A stretch of 64,000 bases of DNA from Euptelea pleiosperma (lineage: Eukaryota; Streptophyta; Magnoliopsida; Ranunculales; Eupteleaceae): the NCBI GenBank assembly GCA_035048495.1, contig CM068544.1:10782138-10846137 (forward strand). Reading direction: 5' to 3'. A model generated the notes under the pieces. The model was not told where the DNA came from and made no database searches. It saw only the letters and a list, made by a program, of their open reading frames with translations. Positions 35,291-45,856 of the stretch are shown piece by piece; positions within the stretch are counted from its first letter, which is position 1, and every line of letters starts with the position of its first letter. The translations under genes and the position numbers were made by a program.

Positions 35291-35300
35291 CTATAAATAG
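35291..35300 (+). promoter_or_regulatory. TATA box of the copia LTR
   Basis: CTATAAATAG, a strong plant TATA consensus, follows the motif array and lies about 850 bp from the LTR end. Confidence 0.75.
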
Positions 35301-36084
35301 AACCCTTCTATGCTTTCTCTAAATACGCATAGAGACACAGAGTGACTCAATCTTCAAGAGAGAGAAGTAAAGGCAATATTTATTAGAGTGTCCAATTCGA
35401 AGAGCAAGAAGCTTGTTTTCATTCACATCTTGTGAGCTTGTTCTCTTCTTGATCAAAGTTGAGTGCTTGATCTTTACTCAGCCCAGGTTTTCCACTTTTA
35501 TATTCAACCTAGTAAGCCTGAGAGTACCAGTGTAACTCAAACACCTTTTGAGCAACTTGGGGTTCAGGGTGTAATGAATCCTTCACCTTCTGCAAAGGCG
35601 GGAGTGTTGAGAATTAAGATCAGAGGAGCCGGTCAAAGATAGGTTTGGGGTGTACCAAACTGAACAAGCGGATAAGGCTTCTTGGCTAGAAGGGCGCACA
35701 AGGATTCGTGGCGTTGATTCAGAGGACGTGGACACATCGGCAGTGGGCCTTGGCTAAGGTTGTATGCTGTATTTGCAACGGTGTTGCATAGGTAACCTTT
35801 GTTTCATTTAACTTTTCAGTTAGTGATACTTTTCGTCTGGACGTGGTCCCGTGGTTTTTCCTTGGGTAAGTTTCCACATAAAAATATCTTGTCTTGTGTG
35901 ATTATTTGTTTGTGTTCCGCATTCTATCCTGATTAGATCAAACGACAAAAAGATAATATACCACAGAGGTATATTTGATTTGAGTCGGTTGTGATAATCC
36001 TTTTACAAACAACCAAGGCATGAGATTTTATTCCCATACCATAGACCAGTAAAACTGTATAGGTATATTTAATTTTAAATACCT

Positions 36085-36140
36085 AATCAACCCCCCCTTT
36101 TAGGTATATTGAGTTAAAGAGAACGGACCGGTGGGATTTC
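36085..36140 (+). repeat. Left arm of a 56-bp inverted repeat (copia LTR end)
   Basis: Pairs with 36410-36465 with few mismatches. Both arms are the terminal bases of the copia LTR, in opposite orientations. Confidence 0.88.
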
Positions 36141-36319
36141 TGTTCAATATTTGCCAGTTCCAATGACACATTTTTACAATCCAATTTCTCCATTTGTAAA
36201 AATAAATCTTTATTTTCTTTAGTCAATCTCAGACTGTCTAAATATAGTTTTTCATAAGCTATATTCAAATAGTCTTCAGACAATGGAGTTCTGGATGTAT
36301 TTCCACATTTTCTTTGCAT
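36141..36319 (-). pseudogene. Possible copia gag 5' fragment, inverted
   Basis: The frame starts at Met 36319, about 75 bp inside the primer site. It reads as a Leu/Lys/Glu-rich coiled segment (KENKDLFLQMEKLDCKN) for about 60 residues, then runs into the inverted LTR arm. I do not recognise a diagnostic gag domain. The assignment rests on position after the primer site and the coiled-coil composition. Confidence 0.5.
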
Positions 36320-36395
36320 TTTGACAAATTAATGAAAATGGATTGGTTTCTCAGGAATCTAAATTCAGGTGATTAAACCTTAAATAGAAATACCC

Positions 36396-36407
36396 GCTCT
36401 GATACCA
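36396..36407 (-). promoter_or_regulatory. Copia primer binding site (tRNA-Met)
   Basis: Minus strand TGGTATCAGAGC, the standard initiator tRNA-Met complement of plant copia elements, two bases inside an LTR end. Confidence 0.88.
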
Positions 36408-36409
36408 AT

Positions 36410-36465
36410 TGAAATTCCACCGGTCCGTTTTCTTTAACTCAATATACCTAGAAGGGGTGGTTGAT
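36410..36465 (-). repeat. Inverted copia LTR end (right arm)
   Basis: The minus strand ends GGAATTTCA before AT and the primer site, so this is the last 56 bp of a 5' LTR in minus orientation. The rest of the LTR is replaced by E6. Confidence 0.85.
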
Positions 36466-36492
36466 TGAAAGTAGGGTTTTTCCGTGTCGTTA
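36466..36492 (-). repeat. Remnant of the E6 3' LTR (27 bp)
   Basis: TGAAAGTAGG followed by GTTTTTCCGTGTCGTTA is the LTR terminus; it then jumps into the 3' internal region. About 3 kb of LTR, the polypurine tract and roughly 1 kb of internal sequence are missing. Confidence 0.85.
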
Positions 36493-37299
36493 GATCTGAA
36501 ACTCTTGGGGACTAGAAGAATTATGAGTCATCTTGTGACTCAGAATAATTTTATACCCCTCAGAAATAATGGAAAGCTCAAAAGTTCACTGGGTTAGGTC
36601 TCTACAATTGTTCTTCTTGGATGTCTAGATAGTCTAAACTTCAGATAATTCTGACGTTGATATGTGAATATTTTTGCTGAATCTGAGTTTTCAAAGATTT
36701 TTCAATCCACTGTACGTAGTAATGTTTGCTTTCAAACTGAATGAAGAGCTAATAAGTGATTTTTTAAAATAGACATCCTTTTCAATAAATAGACTTTCCG
36801 AAAACTTTTTACTCATCAAGTCAGGGTATTTTCGAAAATCAAATGAAATCACTCCCAAAAACACAAGGTTTCTCTCTTCTCTCTCTTATTTTTTTGTTAT
36901 CAAAATGGAAACATGAGTTTTGATAAAAGCTCCCCCCCAACCAAAATATAGCACCGTCCTCGGTGCTCATGACTGGGACATAAAAAGATGAAAACTCGAT
37001 AATTCATGATGCAAGGGTTTAGGAAGTGTTTTACCAAATTGGCATAAAATGGACCTTGTGTGGTACCCAATGATCTGCAAAATGAATGTACATACATGTC
37101 CAAATAGATTTGACAATAATATATGCATGTGACTCACGTAACTCTAAGAATATCGGAATTATCTTTTTAAAAGCGCTAAGTTTTATGTCTTTAGGCAGAC
37201 ATGACGGGGGTGTATTAAGTACCCCAACCAGGTTAAAACTAAAGGAGACTGAGTGAATCTACAGTCTTCTAATTCCAATGGTGGAACAGAGACTGTTAT
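36493..37299 (-). other. E6 3' non-coding region
   Basis: Most similar to the same region of E3. Hairpin 2 at 36951-36966 and hairpin 1 at 37206-37225 (one arm shortened by a base). The oligo-T here is interrupted (about 36888-36896). No gene. Confidence 0.82.
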
Positions 37300-37424
37300 C
37301 CTATCCCTTGTCTAGGTATATCTGTGTAGAACAGGTCTTTCTCAGTGTAAACTGAGAGAAGTACAATAAGTGCTCTGAGCAGCCCACAAAAACATGTAGT
37401 TCAGCGGGGATGGAGCGAAGCTTC
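37300..37424 (-). pseudogene. C-terminal end of E6 gag-like frame
   Basis: The minus strand encodes the family C-terminus (the YTGIPRQG-like end is altered) after the 29-residue repeat. It continues at 40299 once the GCTTC duplication of solo LTR 2 is removed. Confidence 0.78.
37420..37424. repeat. Target-site duplication GCTTC, left
   Basis: Matches 40299-40303. Confidence 0.93.
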
Positions 37425-40298
37425 TGATATTCGCTTAAAAGTGCGTATTTTCCACTGTTATCTTCTAAGCGTTTTCACACTCTCCTACGTTAAAATGCTC
37501 TATTTATCTACTTTTTTACGTAAGAGTCTCTTTTGTTGCGTAGAACACACTTTTCTGGACGAAATGGTATATTTGCATGCATTAAACACATTTTCGGAAG
37601 TCTAGACATTGAGTCGTTCTGATAAAGTCTCATTACGCGTTTCTTCTGTCGCAGGAAACCCCGATGGGACAATTCTCGAGACTTGCGAGCCCACATCGAT
37701 CAGGAAAGCCCATTATCAAAGCTTAAAGAGCCCACATGCTATGACTAGAAGATATGGGCCAAATATGGGCTGAATAAGAGGACCAAAAAGCCGGCCCAAA
37801 GAACGAAGAGAGTAGGAGAGCCAATGACCAAAAGACGGACCAAAGCATTTAAAGCCACATGAGTCAGCAAGGAATGATAGTCTACTCTACTGGAGAAGCG
37901 TGAGGATGGTCACAGTGAAGACAAGGGTTCCAGACCCTCTGCCAATACTTTTATCTCAATTTTTTGATACTTTCTCTCTCATCTCTCCTTATTCTCTCTC
38001 TCACTTCATCTCTCGGTCCTCGAATATACTGACCTAACCCCAGAACTCCTGCCCATCGGCTCTATCTCATCTCCCTTAGCTTTCTGACCGTTGGATCTTC
38101 CATCGGACCGTTGGATCTTCAATCGGACCGTTGGATCTCTCTAGATCCGTCGATCTACCAATCTGGGTCCCAATCAAGTCACCATCCATCCGATCGCCAT
38201 CAGATTGTCTGTCACATCATCTTGTGAGATGATGGACATCATCAATCCATGTGGGCCAGTAACCGGGCCCATCATCATCGACCCGATGTCCGACCAGTTA
38301 GTGGACCCCGTGAATTTCCAAATAATTTTAATTAAATTTTAAAAAATGGGGGGGTCCACTAAATGGGGACATTCCCCAAAGAAAAGTAGTGTTTTACTTA
38401 AAAAAAAAAAAAATTATTATTTTTTTTATTTCAAAAATTCCCTAATTTCCATTAATGGAAACTAGGGAGCTTTAAAAGGGGAAGGAGAAGGGTTCTTTGG
38501 AACCCTAATCCCCCTCCTATCTTTTGCTCTCCTCCCCCAAAACATTTTCGAAGGTTTTCTCCTCTTCTTCTTCTTTTTTCTTCCTTCTTCTCTTCTTCTC
38601 TTCTTCTTCTTCTTCTTCGTCCTCATCCTTCGCCGGAGTTGCAGGCCTGCAACTCCGGCTGTCTTCTTCTTCTTCATTCCCTTCTTCCCTTCCTCCACCA
38701 GCCGTTGCTCATTCCTCCGCCTCTGCTGCGTGTAACAGCGCCTGCAACGACTCCACCATTCTCTACCCCCCCTTCTAGCAACTCCGGCAAGCAACCAGCG
38801 TGCTCGCCGGACTGGTTCACCCCTGCACCTGCTACACCGCCCAACACCTCTCCATTCTTTTCTGTTTTGCAGGTCCAACCTGCTGCTGTTCTCCTCTCCT
38901 ATCGGTGGCCTCCATCCACGCTTCCTCCACCGTGACTCAACAACAAAAAGTTGCAACTCAGTTGCAGACGGTTCTGTTTTTATCCTCCCGTCTTTGCCGG
39001 CATGTGCACCATCTTCAACAATGAATCAGCAAACGGCTCCTCCATCTCTCTCCCTCTCTAACCTTGAAACCCAGCAGATTCTCTGAACTCTCTCCCTCAA
39101 TCTCTCATTCAAAGTAGGGACGGTTGCTGCATAAAAAAAAAACCAAAACTTAAAGGCCGTGCGCCTCTGCAACTCCGGTCCTCTAAATCGGCAACGCTCA
39201 TCCCGTGGGCGTGATATTCTCTTCCCAGCCTTGCCTTCCACGATCTCACCTTGGTCGTGAGTTTCTCCAGCGCACCAGCAGCCACATCCACCGGCGTGGA
39301 CTTCCGCCCTCTTGCTCACCATATCAGAGATCTCCTCCATCGTCTGCAACTCCATCACCGGAGGAGTTGCAGACCCCCTCATCTTGCTGCCTTCCGCTCA
39401 CTTCAGAAATACCACCAGCAGCAAGTGTTTGAGCCGGTGCTGCACCCAGCAACACCGAATCTGCACCCCAAAGCCATTAACGTAATCCCTTGCTGGTTCG
39501 ACCAGCAAGGGTGCATGCGCTGCCATCGGTCTCTCCTCCATCACCATTGGATTCGCCCCTCTTCAAGATCTGATCCATCTCACGACTCTACCAGCCTGAA
39601 AGCTTCCCTTATCCAACAACCACACTGGTGTGCACTTATTCTCATTGGATATTGTCCTTACAGGTCTTCTTCTCCACCACGCACGGGCATGTTCTTCTCC
39701 ACCTTGCACAAACCTTCATTGCCGATCCATTTCAATGGTAAGACTTAGGAAAAATTCTTTTCCTCTCTATTATTTCTTCCTCTCTCTAAAAACTTCCCTC
39801 TAATAAGTTTATCTCTCTACAATCTTTCTCTCTATCTCTAGATCTATTTAGTCATTTTCTCTCTCTACTTTCTCTCTCTAGGTCTCCATCTCTATTTTCT
39901 TTATGCTTTATAGAATTGTCATTTTATTATCTTTTTATTAGAAGTTTGTATCTCAACATTTGATTCGAATAAAATTTAGTTTGATTTTGCAATATTGTGT
40001 TCAATTCTTGTTCTTAGTTTACTTTTGTGTTTTTGGTTGCTTGTGGCAATTTCTCTCTCTAAAAATCACTAAGCATGTTTTAAATCACTTCACCATTCTC
40101 ACCCCGCCACAATTTCTGAGATAAATCCATCATTTCATGTTCATGAATTGTGCGACTTAACCCCCGAGTGCGGATCGACATCCGACACGAATCCCTATAC
40201 AAAAGTTTATATTTTGCAGGATTAAAATGCGGATCAAATTACAAATGTGTTGATTCTAAGGTTTCTGTAACCAACGACGCGGAAAAACCCTATTTTCA
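37425..40298 (+). repeat. Solo LTR 2 (2874 bp) in E6
   Basis: Starts TGATATTCGC, ends CCCTATTTTCA, with perfect GCTTC duplications and no internal region. TATA-like CTTTAAAAGG at 38470-38479. A perfect 26-bp palindrome is at 38633-38658. A candidate intron runs 39738 (AATG|GTAAGA) to 40219 (TTTTGCAG). The U5 hairpin is at 40168-40188. Confidence 0.95.
38633..38658. repeat. Perfect 26-bp palindrome in solo LTR 2
   Basis: Half-site CCGGAGTTGCAGG is followed at once by its exact reverse complement, so there is no loop. Confidence 0.92.
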
Positions 40299-40303
40299 GC
40301 TTC
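40299..40303. repeat. Target-site duplication GCTTC, right
   Basis: Pairs with 37420-37424. Confidence 0.93.
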
Positions 40304-41821
40304 TCAGTAAAAATTGAGAGGAGAGTAGTAGTAGGTCCTCTGACCATGGTTAGCAGAGCTGCAGACTCATTGAGTCTAGTGGGAATGTATCTGAATGGAG
40401 CAGACTCCTGCAGATCAGTAATACCAAAATTGTCTGACTCCGAGATGAAGTCAGGCTCAAAGTGTTCTAGACACTTAGGTAAATTTTCCTCGGGAGTCCT
40501 AATTTAGACTCTCTACGGCACACGGTTTATTGACAACATCGACGTATGGTGGCAGATCAAAATTGTGGACCTCTTCCTCAAGGTTTCCTAATGTGAGAGG
40601 GATGTTCCAATCCCTGCACTCAATGTGTTTATCCTCGGTGCGGAACGGTAGGTCTAGGGCAGCTGGAATCCCATTTTCTAAATACTTCTCAATGGTAGGA
40701 ATGTTTGCATCCAGTGCAGATGTAGAATCATCAAAGATAGAGATGGATATGAGTATCTTTGTGCTCGGTGCAGAAGTAGCTGCCTGTAAGGGCACCATAG
40801 ACGGAAACATGGGTTTATCACGATTGTTGCACACTCCAAGGGTGGTGGGGACGGTTAAGTCTAGTCCGATTGGGATCCTATAGTCAAGACACATCTCAGT
40901 GTTATGAATAGCTTCTTCAGAGTCCCAGATAGAAATAACAGAGGTAGATGGAGAAATTGGCTTCTCTGGGAGAGGTTCAAGATTTGGTGCTTCTAAGGGC
41001 ACCGAAGATGGAGACTCTGGCTCATCAATATTGTTGTCCGATTCATTGTTTGCAGTATCCTCAATTTCCTCTTGTAAAGGCTGGTACAGGGTCTAGTTGT
41101 GCGACTCCTCATTATGGACTGTGGCCATGGTATTCCCCTCTAGATAAGCCATAGGTTGGCTAGTGAAGTTGACTTCCTCTCTCTCAGATTCTAACTCACC
41201 TAAACGGTGTTGCAAGCTCTCCATGGAGTGCTGTTGTTGGATGATGTATTGCGAGAGGAGTTCTTCTAGACTAGGTTTAGTAGCAGACTGTGGCGGTTTA
41301 GCTAAGGGAACTGAGGTGCCAACTCTTGAATGTAGTCCAACTGAGTATGAAAGTTATAGGATGGAAGTGACTCTGGGACTATCTGCTGACTCTGAAAATC
41401 CTGCGGGGCCCACTATTGACCAAAATATTTAGTCTGTGGATCTGGCTGGTACTGCGACTGTGAGTACTGCTCATCATATTGTCCACAGGGTGGGTGAAAC
41501 CCGAAATGATACATATCCTATTGCAGATGCTGTTGGGGAAAAGACTGTTGTTCCTATTCAAAGTTCTTGTGACTTCCATTGTCTAGATAATACATGTTAT
41601 TATAGGAGGTCTACAGTAGAGGTTCAAATGTACTAAAATTATAGACCTCTTCTTGGACATGATGGGAATATCCCATAGAGTGTAAAGTATGCACAGGTTG
41701 CTGGACTGAGACAGCAAGGGCGGAGACCGATTTGATAAGTTCCTGAATTAGGGATTGTAGCTCAGGGTCACCCTTTGCCTCACACCCCATAGAAGTCTGG
41801 TTGACCGGAGTGTTACTATTG

Positions 41822-41826
41822 TACAC
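41822..41826. repeat. Target-site duplication TACAC, left of E7
   Basis: Matches 56928-56932. Confidence 0.94.
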
Positions 41827-43146
41827 TGATATTCGCTTAAAAGTGTGTATTTTCAACTATTATCTTCTAAGCGTTTTCACACTCTCCTACGTTAAAATGC
41901 TCTATTTATCTACTTTTCTACGTAAGAGTCTCTTTTGTTGCGCAGAACACACTTTTCTAGACGAAATGGTATATTTGCATGCATTAAACATATTTTCAGA
42001 AGTCTAGACATTGAGTCGTTCTGATAAAGTCTCATTACGTGCTTCTTCTATCGCAGAAAACCCCGATGGGACAATTCTCGAGACTTACGAGCCCACATCG
42101 ATCAGGAAAGCCCATTATCAAAGCTTAAAGAGCCCACATGCTATGACTAGAAGATATGGGCCAAATCTGGGCTGAATAAGAGGACCAAAAAGCTGGCCTA
42201 AAGAACGAAGAGAGCAGGAGAGCCAATGACCAAGAGACGGACCAAAGTGTTTAAAGCCACTTGAATCAGCTAGGAATGATAGTCTACTCTACTGGAGAAG
42301 CGTGAGGATGGTCACAGTGAAGACCAGGGTTCCAGACCCTCTGCCAATACTTTTATCTCCATTTTCTGATATTTTCTCTCTCATCTCTCCTTATTCTCTC
42401 TCTTCATCTCTCGGTCCTCGAATCTACTGACCTAACCCCAGAAATCCTGCCCATTGACTCTATCTCATATCCCTTAGCTTTCTGATCGTCGGATCTTCAA
42501 TTGGACCGTTGGATCTTCCACCGGACCGTTGGATCTCTCTAGATCCGTCGATCTACCAATCTGGGTCCCAATCAAGTCACCAACCATCCGATCAATCTAT
42601 TGGCCATCAAATCGATCAATCAATCATCTGATCTCTCCACTCTCAAAATCTAGCCATTGGATCCCCTCGATCTCATCCGCTCATCATCCGATAGGTCGAT
42701 CATTGTCATCTCAACCCTTGATCACCACGGCCTATGATCATCCCGATTGCGTGGACCCCACTCGGAGACATTTAGGCTGTGTTTAATTACACGAAATGTT
42801 TTCCCGCGAAAATGCATCTGTGATATGCCTTATAGGGCTGATTGATAGCAGCTAAGAACACATATTTCAATCGTGCGAGAAAATAAAGGTGTATTAGGTG
42901 AAAATCATTTCTCACCAATTTGGATGGGAAATGAATTCCGGGTTTGGTAGGAAAGATTATCCAGATTTAAGTGGCTTGGTGGGAATAATTATACAAATTT
43001 ATACTGGCTATCTAACAATGGACAGTTGTGTTTTCCTAAAAAAAAATGTAATTTTTCAGTTGGGTATCCAAACGGGGCCTTAGTGTCAAACCATGAGGAA
43101 ACCATTTGGATCTCTTCATCCAACGGTTGAGGCAAGAGGAGCCTCG

Positions 43147-43157
43147 CATATTTAAGG
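43147..43157 (+). promoter_or_regulatory. TATA-like box of the E7 5' LTR
   Basis: CATATTTAAGG, also present in the 3' LTR near 55057. Other LTRs have CTTTAAAAGG at the equivalent place (25554, 38470, and minus strand near 1740). Start-site use is inferred only. Confidence 0.5.
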
Positions 43158-43617
43158 AAGAGAGGCCGAAACCTAAAGTCGGTCCTCTCCCCCCCTCTTT
43201 CTCTTCCTTTTCCTCCTCTTCTCCTCCTTATCGACTTCCTTCCACTTCTCCTTTCTTTTCCGGCAAATCCGGCCGGCGAGCTGGTAGAGCGCCCCCCTCT
43301 TCTCCTTCTTCTTCTTCTTCTTCTTCTTCTTCTTCTTCTTCTTCTTCTTCTTCTTCTTCTTCTCTATCTTCTTCTTCTGTCCCTTTTCCTTGTTAGTCCA
43401 CCGGAGTTTCAGAACTCCGGTCATCTTCCTTCTCCCTTCTTCACGCCGGAGTTGCACACCTGCAACTCCGGTTGCCCACAGCTTCTCCGCCGTAGCTGCT
43501 GCTACACACACCGCGCACCTCCATCATTTCCTCCCTCTTTCCTTCTTCCCATCTCTTCTTCCTCATCGTCTTCCTCCTCCTCCTCCTCCTGTCATCTTCT
43601 TCTTCTTAACATTCTCA

Positions 43618-43643
43618 CCGGAGTTGCAGGTCTGCAACTCCGG
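43618..43643. repeat. LTR palindrome of E7 5' LTR
   Basis: Arms CCGGAGTTGCAG and CTGCAACTCCGG around GT. A second copy at 43446-43471 has the centre changed, and a shorter 20-bp one is at 43401-43420. Confidence 0.9.
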
Positions 43644-45011
43644 CCATCTTCCTCAGCTTCCTCTTCTTTTTTCGTCCTCTTTATCTCCTTCTTCTTCCTC
43701 TTTCTTTTCTTTCGTTTCTTCCTTTCCTTGTTGTTCGTCTGCTGCCACGTCTACTGCAGCAACCAGCGCCACCATCAACGCTGTCTTCCACGCTCTCGAC
43801 TTCCCTCCCATTGGCTCAAGCCGGTGCACCATCACTTTGGGCGGTCCTGCAACTACAGCAGGTTTGCGACTACTAGAATCAGCAATACCAGGCCGTCTTC
43901 TCCTCCTTTGCTGGCTGTCCTCCCAAGTACCATTCCAACTGGCGATCTCTTCATCTTCTGCAAGTTTTCTCCACGGGCTCTCCATCAACCCTTCTCCCAC
44001 AGGCAACGGACCAATAGGTTTGCAACGTTGCAGACCTGCAACTCCATTCTCTACCAGTGTTCTAGCCGGACTGCAACACGGGATGGGGAGATCTCCACCT
44101 GGTCATTCCCTCACCACCGATTTTCTAAGCCATTGGTAGCTCCTCCATCAACGGTCTCCTCCACTGCACTTCATTATCTCCACAGGTCATCCACCTTTTG
44201 CTGCTCTACTCACCTGCGTGCCAGCGCCTACCATCACCTCGAGTTACTCCCCACGCAAGAACTTGCCCTTATTCCACAGATCGGGTTCTCCTATCCAAAC
44301 CATGGAAGTGATCACCATCATCTTCCAAGGACAATCTCCATCTTACAGCCGTCCAACACAATGAGTGCTCCATTATTCTTCAAGGTGGGTAGGTTGAGGA
44401 TCTCTTCATCACCTCGAGATGTTTCTCTCTCTAAGGTAATCTTCTATATCTCCTCTTTCTTACTTTCTCTCTCATCCTTTCTCTTTCTAGGTTAGAAACC
44501 CTTTCTCTCTTTAGACTTCTCTCTTTCTCTCTCTAAAAGTCTCATCCTCTACCTTTTTCTCTCTCTTCTTTTCTTTCCCTCTTTAGTTTTCTCCCTCTAC
44601 CTACTTTCTCTCTCTACATATTTCTCTCTAGATCTCTTTTTCTCTCTCTAGAGATCTCTCTCTAACTTTCTCTCTCCACTTCATTTTCTCTCTCTAACTC
44701 TCTCTAGAATTTTCTTCCTTAAAATTACTTTTTAGTTTATCTTATTGTATGTTATTTTCGATTCAAGCATTGTAATAAACATTTTGATCACTGAATGATG
44801 AAGTTTGTTTTTATCTATTATTTCTTGTGATGGTCCGTCAGTTTTTGTTCTTATTCGCGCTAATCTGACTAATCCCGAGTGTGGATCGACATCCGACACA
44901 AGCCACTGTGCAAAATTGCTCATTCTACAGGTTAAAAGTCTCGGATTAATTAAAAATATGTTGAAGTTAGGGTTTCCGTAACGAACGACACGGAAAAATC
45001 CTAGTTTCAAA

Positions 45012-45025
45012 TGGCGCCGCTGCCG
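45012..45025 (+). promoter_or_regulatory. Primer binding site of E7 (tRNA-Asp type)
   Basis: TGGCGCCGCTGCCG, complementary to the 3' end of plant tRNA-Asp, two bases after the LTR. The match stops after about 14 bases (then CTCGGGTGT), unlike the longer match in E2. Confidence 0.85.
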
Positions 45026-45856
45026 CTCGGGTGTACAGGAGTGCGAAAAAGGACGAAAAGACGGAATTGGAAAGTTTCTGAAGCGAAAAGCTGCTCAATT
45101 TGGACAGCCCGACCTTGTCGGGAAACTTTCTATTTTTTTTTTTGATTTTTAGTGATTTTTAGCAGTTTTAAATTACTATTTTTAATGCCTCGGAAGGCCG
45201 AGTGCAATTTGTAATAATTTAGGAATTTTACTGCTTTCCATATAACGTCTAGATCTTGTTCTAGGGTTTTTTAGAAACCCTAGATTAAGTGGAAAATACC
45301 AAAAAAAAAAAAAAATCAAAAAATCAAAATTAAAAAAAATTACGGCTTTATATTCTGCAGATTTTTAGAAATCACCAATCAAGGATTTGCGCTTTTTGGA
45401 AAGATTCCAAAATCTTGAAACTCTGCTTAATTAGGGTTTCTCCTCTTAGAAGTTTCCTCTTTAGAAGAATTTCTATCTTTAGAAATCCTCCGAATTTGGA
45501 AAAGTCTGCAAAAAGGAAACACCCCAAATCTAGCAGAATTTCAATTTTGGGAAATTTCCCAAAATTATAAGGGATCTCGTAATCAAATCTCTCTTGGAAG
45601 ATCTCCACAGTTCGGGAAACTTTCCAATCTAGGTATTTTCCAATCTGGGAATTCCTAAATTTTAACCCATCTCGAATTTGGAAATTAATTCAAAAACTTG
45701 CCTAAATCCAGTGCTTGTCCAGTGAACCCTACAAAGGCAAGGATCTTCCAAATAGAATCCCAAATACCTAGACCGTGTGATCTAACTGTTTTTGCAGGAA
45801 CACGATCCAGTGTGTGTAGGGAGCGAAAGCTCAAAGAGGTGGAGTCGGGCCCAAGC
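45026..45856 (+). other. E7 leader, first part
   Basis: Non-coding leader matching E8 60122-60936. A possible splice acceptor TTTTTGCAG|GAACACG lies near 45791-45800. No gene. Interrupted by a solo LTR after CCCAAGC. Confidence 0.82.
45852..45856. repeat. Target-site duplication CAAGC, left
   Basis: Matches 48983-48987. E8 has an uninterrupted GGGCCCAAGCCCATTAGG at the same site, which confirms the insertion point. Confidence 0.95.

Larger units (their letters stand above)
33522..36140 (+). mobile_element. 3' end of a Ty1/copia element, SIRE-like
   Basis: Internal 3' sequence, polypurine tract and one LTR in plus orientation. Repeated GGGGGAGAGA blocks (34087-34155) before AATGGGGAGAT, and an LTR beginning TGTAAGGAAT, fit SIRE/Maximus-type copia elements as I recall them. 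No coding region remains in the window. The left side is cut by the E5 LTR. Confidence 0.7.
34443..36140 (+). repeat. Copia LTR (about 1.7 kb)
   Basis: Starts TGTAAGGAAT after the polypurine tract. The end is placed at GGTGGGATTTC by comparison with the inverted LTR end at 36410-36465. Contains the AATCGATTGG tandem array, a clear TATA box and a downstream transcribed region. The end has lost the expected terminal CA. Confidence 0.75.
40299..41826 (-). pseudogene. Central gag-like region of E6, with nonsense codons
   Basis: Homologous to E7 residues of about 40-560: the Gln/Tyr-rich linker, SMESLQHRLGELESE, two degenerate protease-flank units and CAVESLN. By alignment to E7, stops lie at 41611-41613, 41518-41520 and 41413-41415 (all CAG to TAG) and 41093-41095 (TGG to TAG), plus a frame change between 41413 and 41093. 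No zinc knuckle and no DLGA motif seen. It was non-coding by the time of the nested insertions, or has become so since. Confidence 0.82.
41827..45009 (+). repeat. 5' LTR of E7 (3183 bp)
   Basis: Starts TGATATTCGC and ends CCTAGTTTCA, two bases before the primer site. TATA-like CATATTTAAGG at about 43147-43157. Palindromes at 43401-43420 (shorter), 43446-43471 and 43618-43643, with a CTT run at 43303-43365. The CT-rich zone is 44440-44700. The U5 hairpin is at 44879-44899. A 347-codon frame inside (43452-44495) is low-complexity and not considered coding. Confidence 0.94.

Noticed and set aside
42529..43083. Small frames in the E7 LTR U3 (85 and 61 codons), repeated at 54442-54996
   Set aside because: Both LTR copies carry them only because the LTRs are near-identical; no homology or codon pattern suggests a gene.
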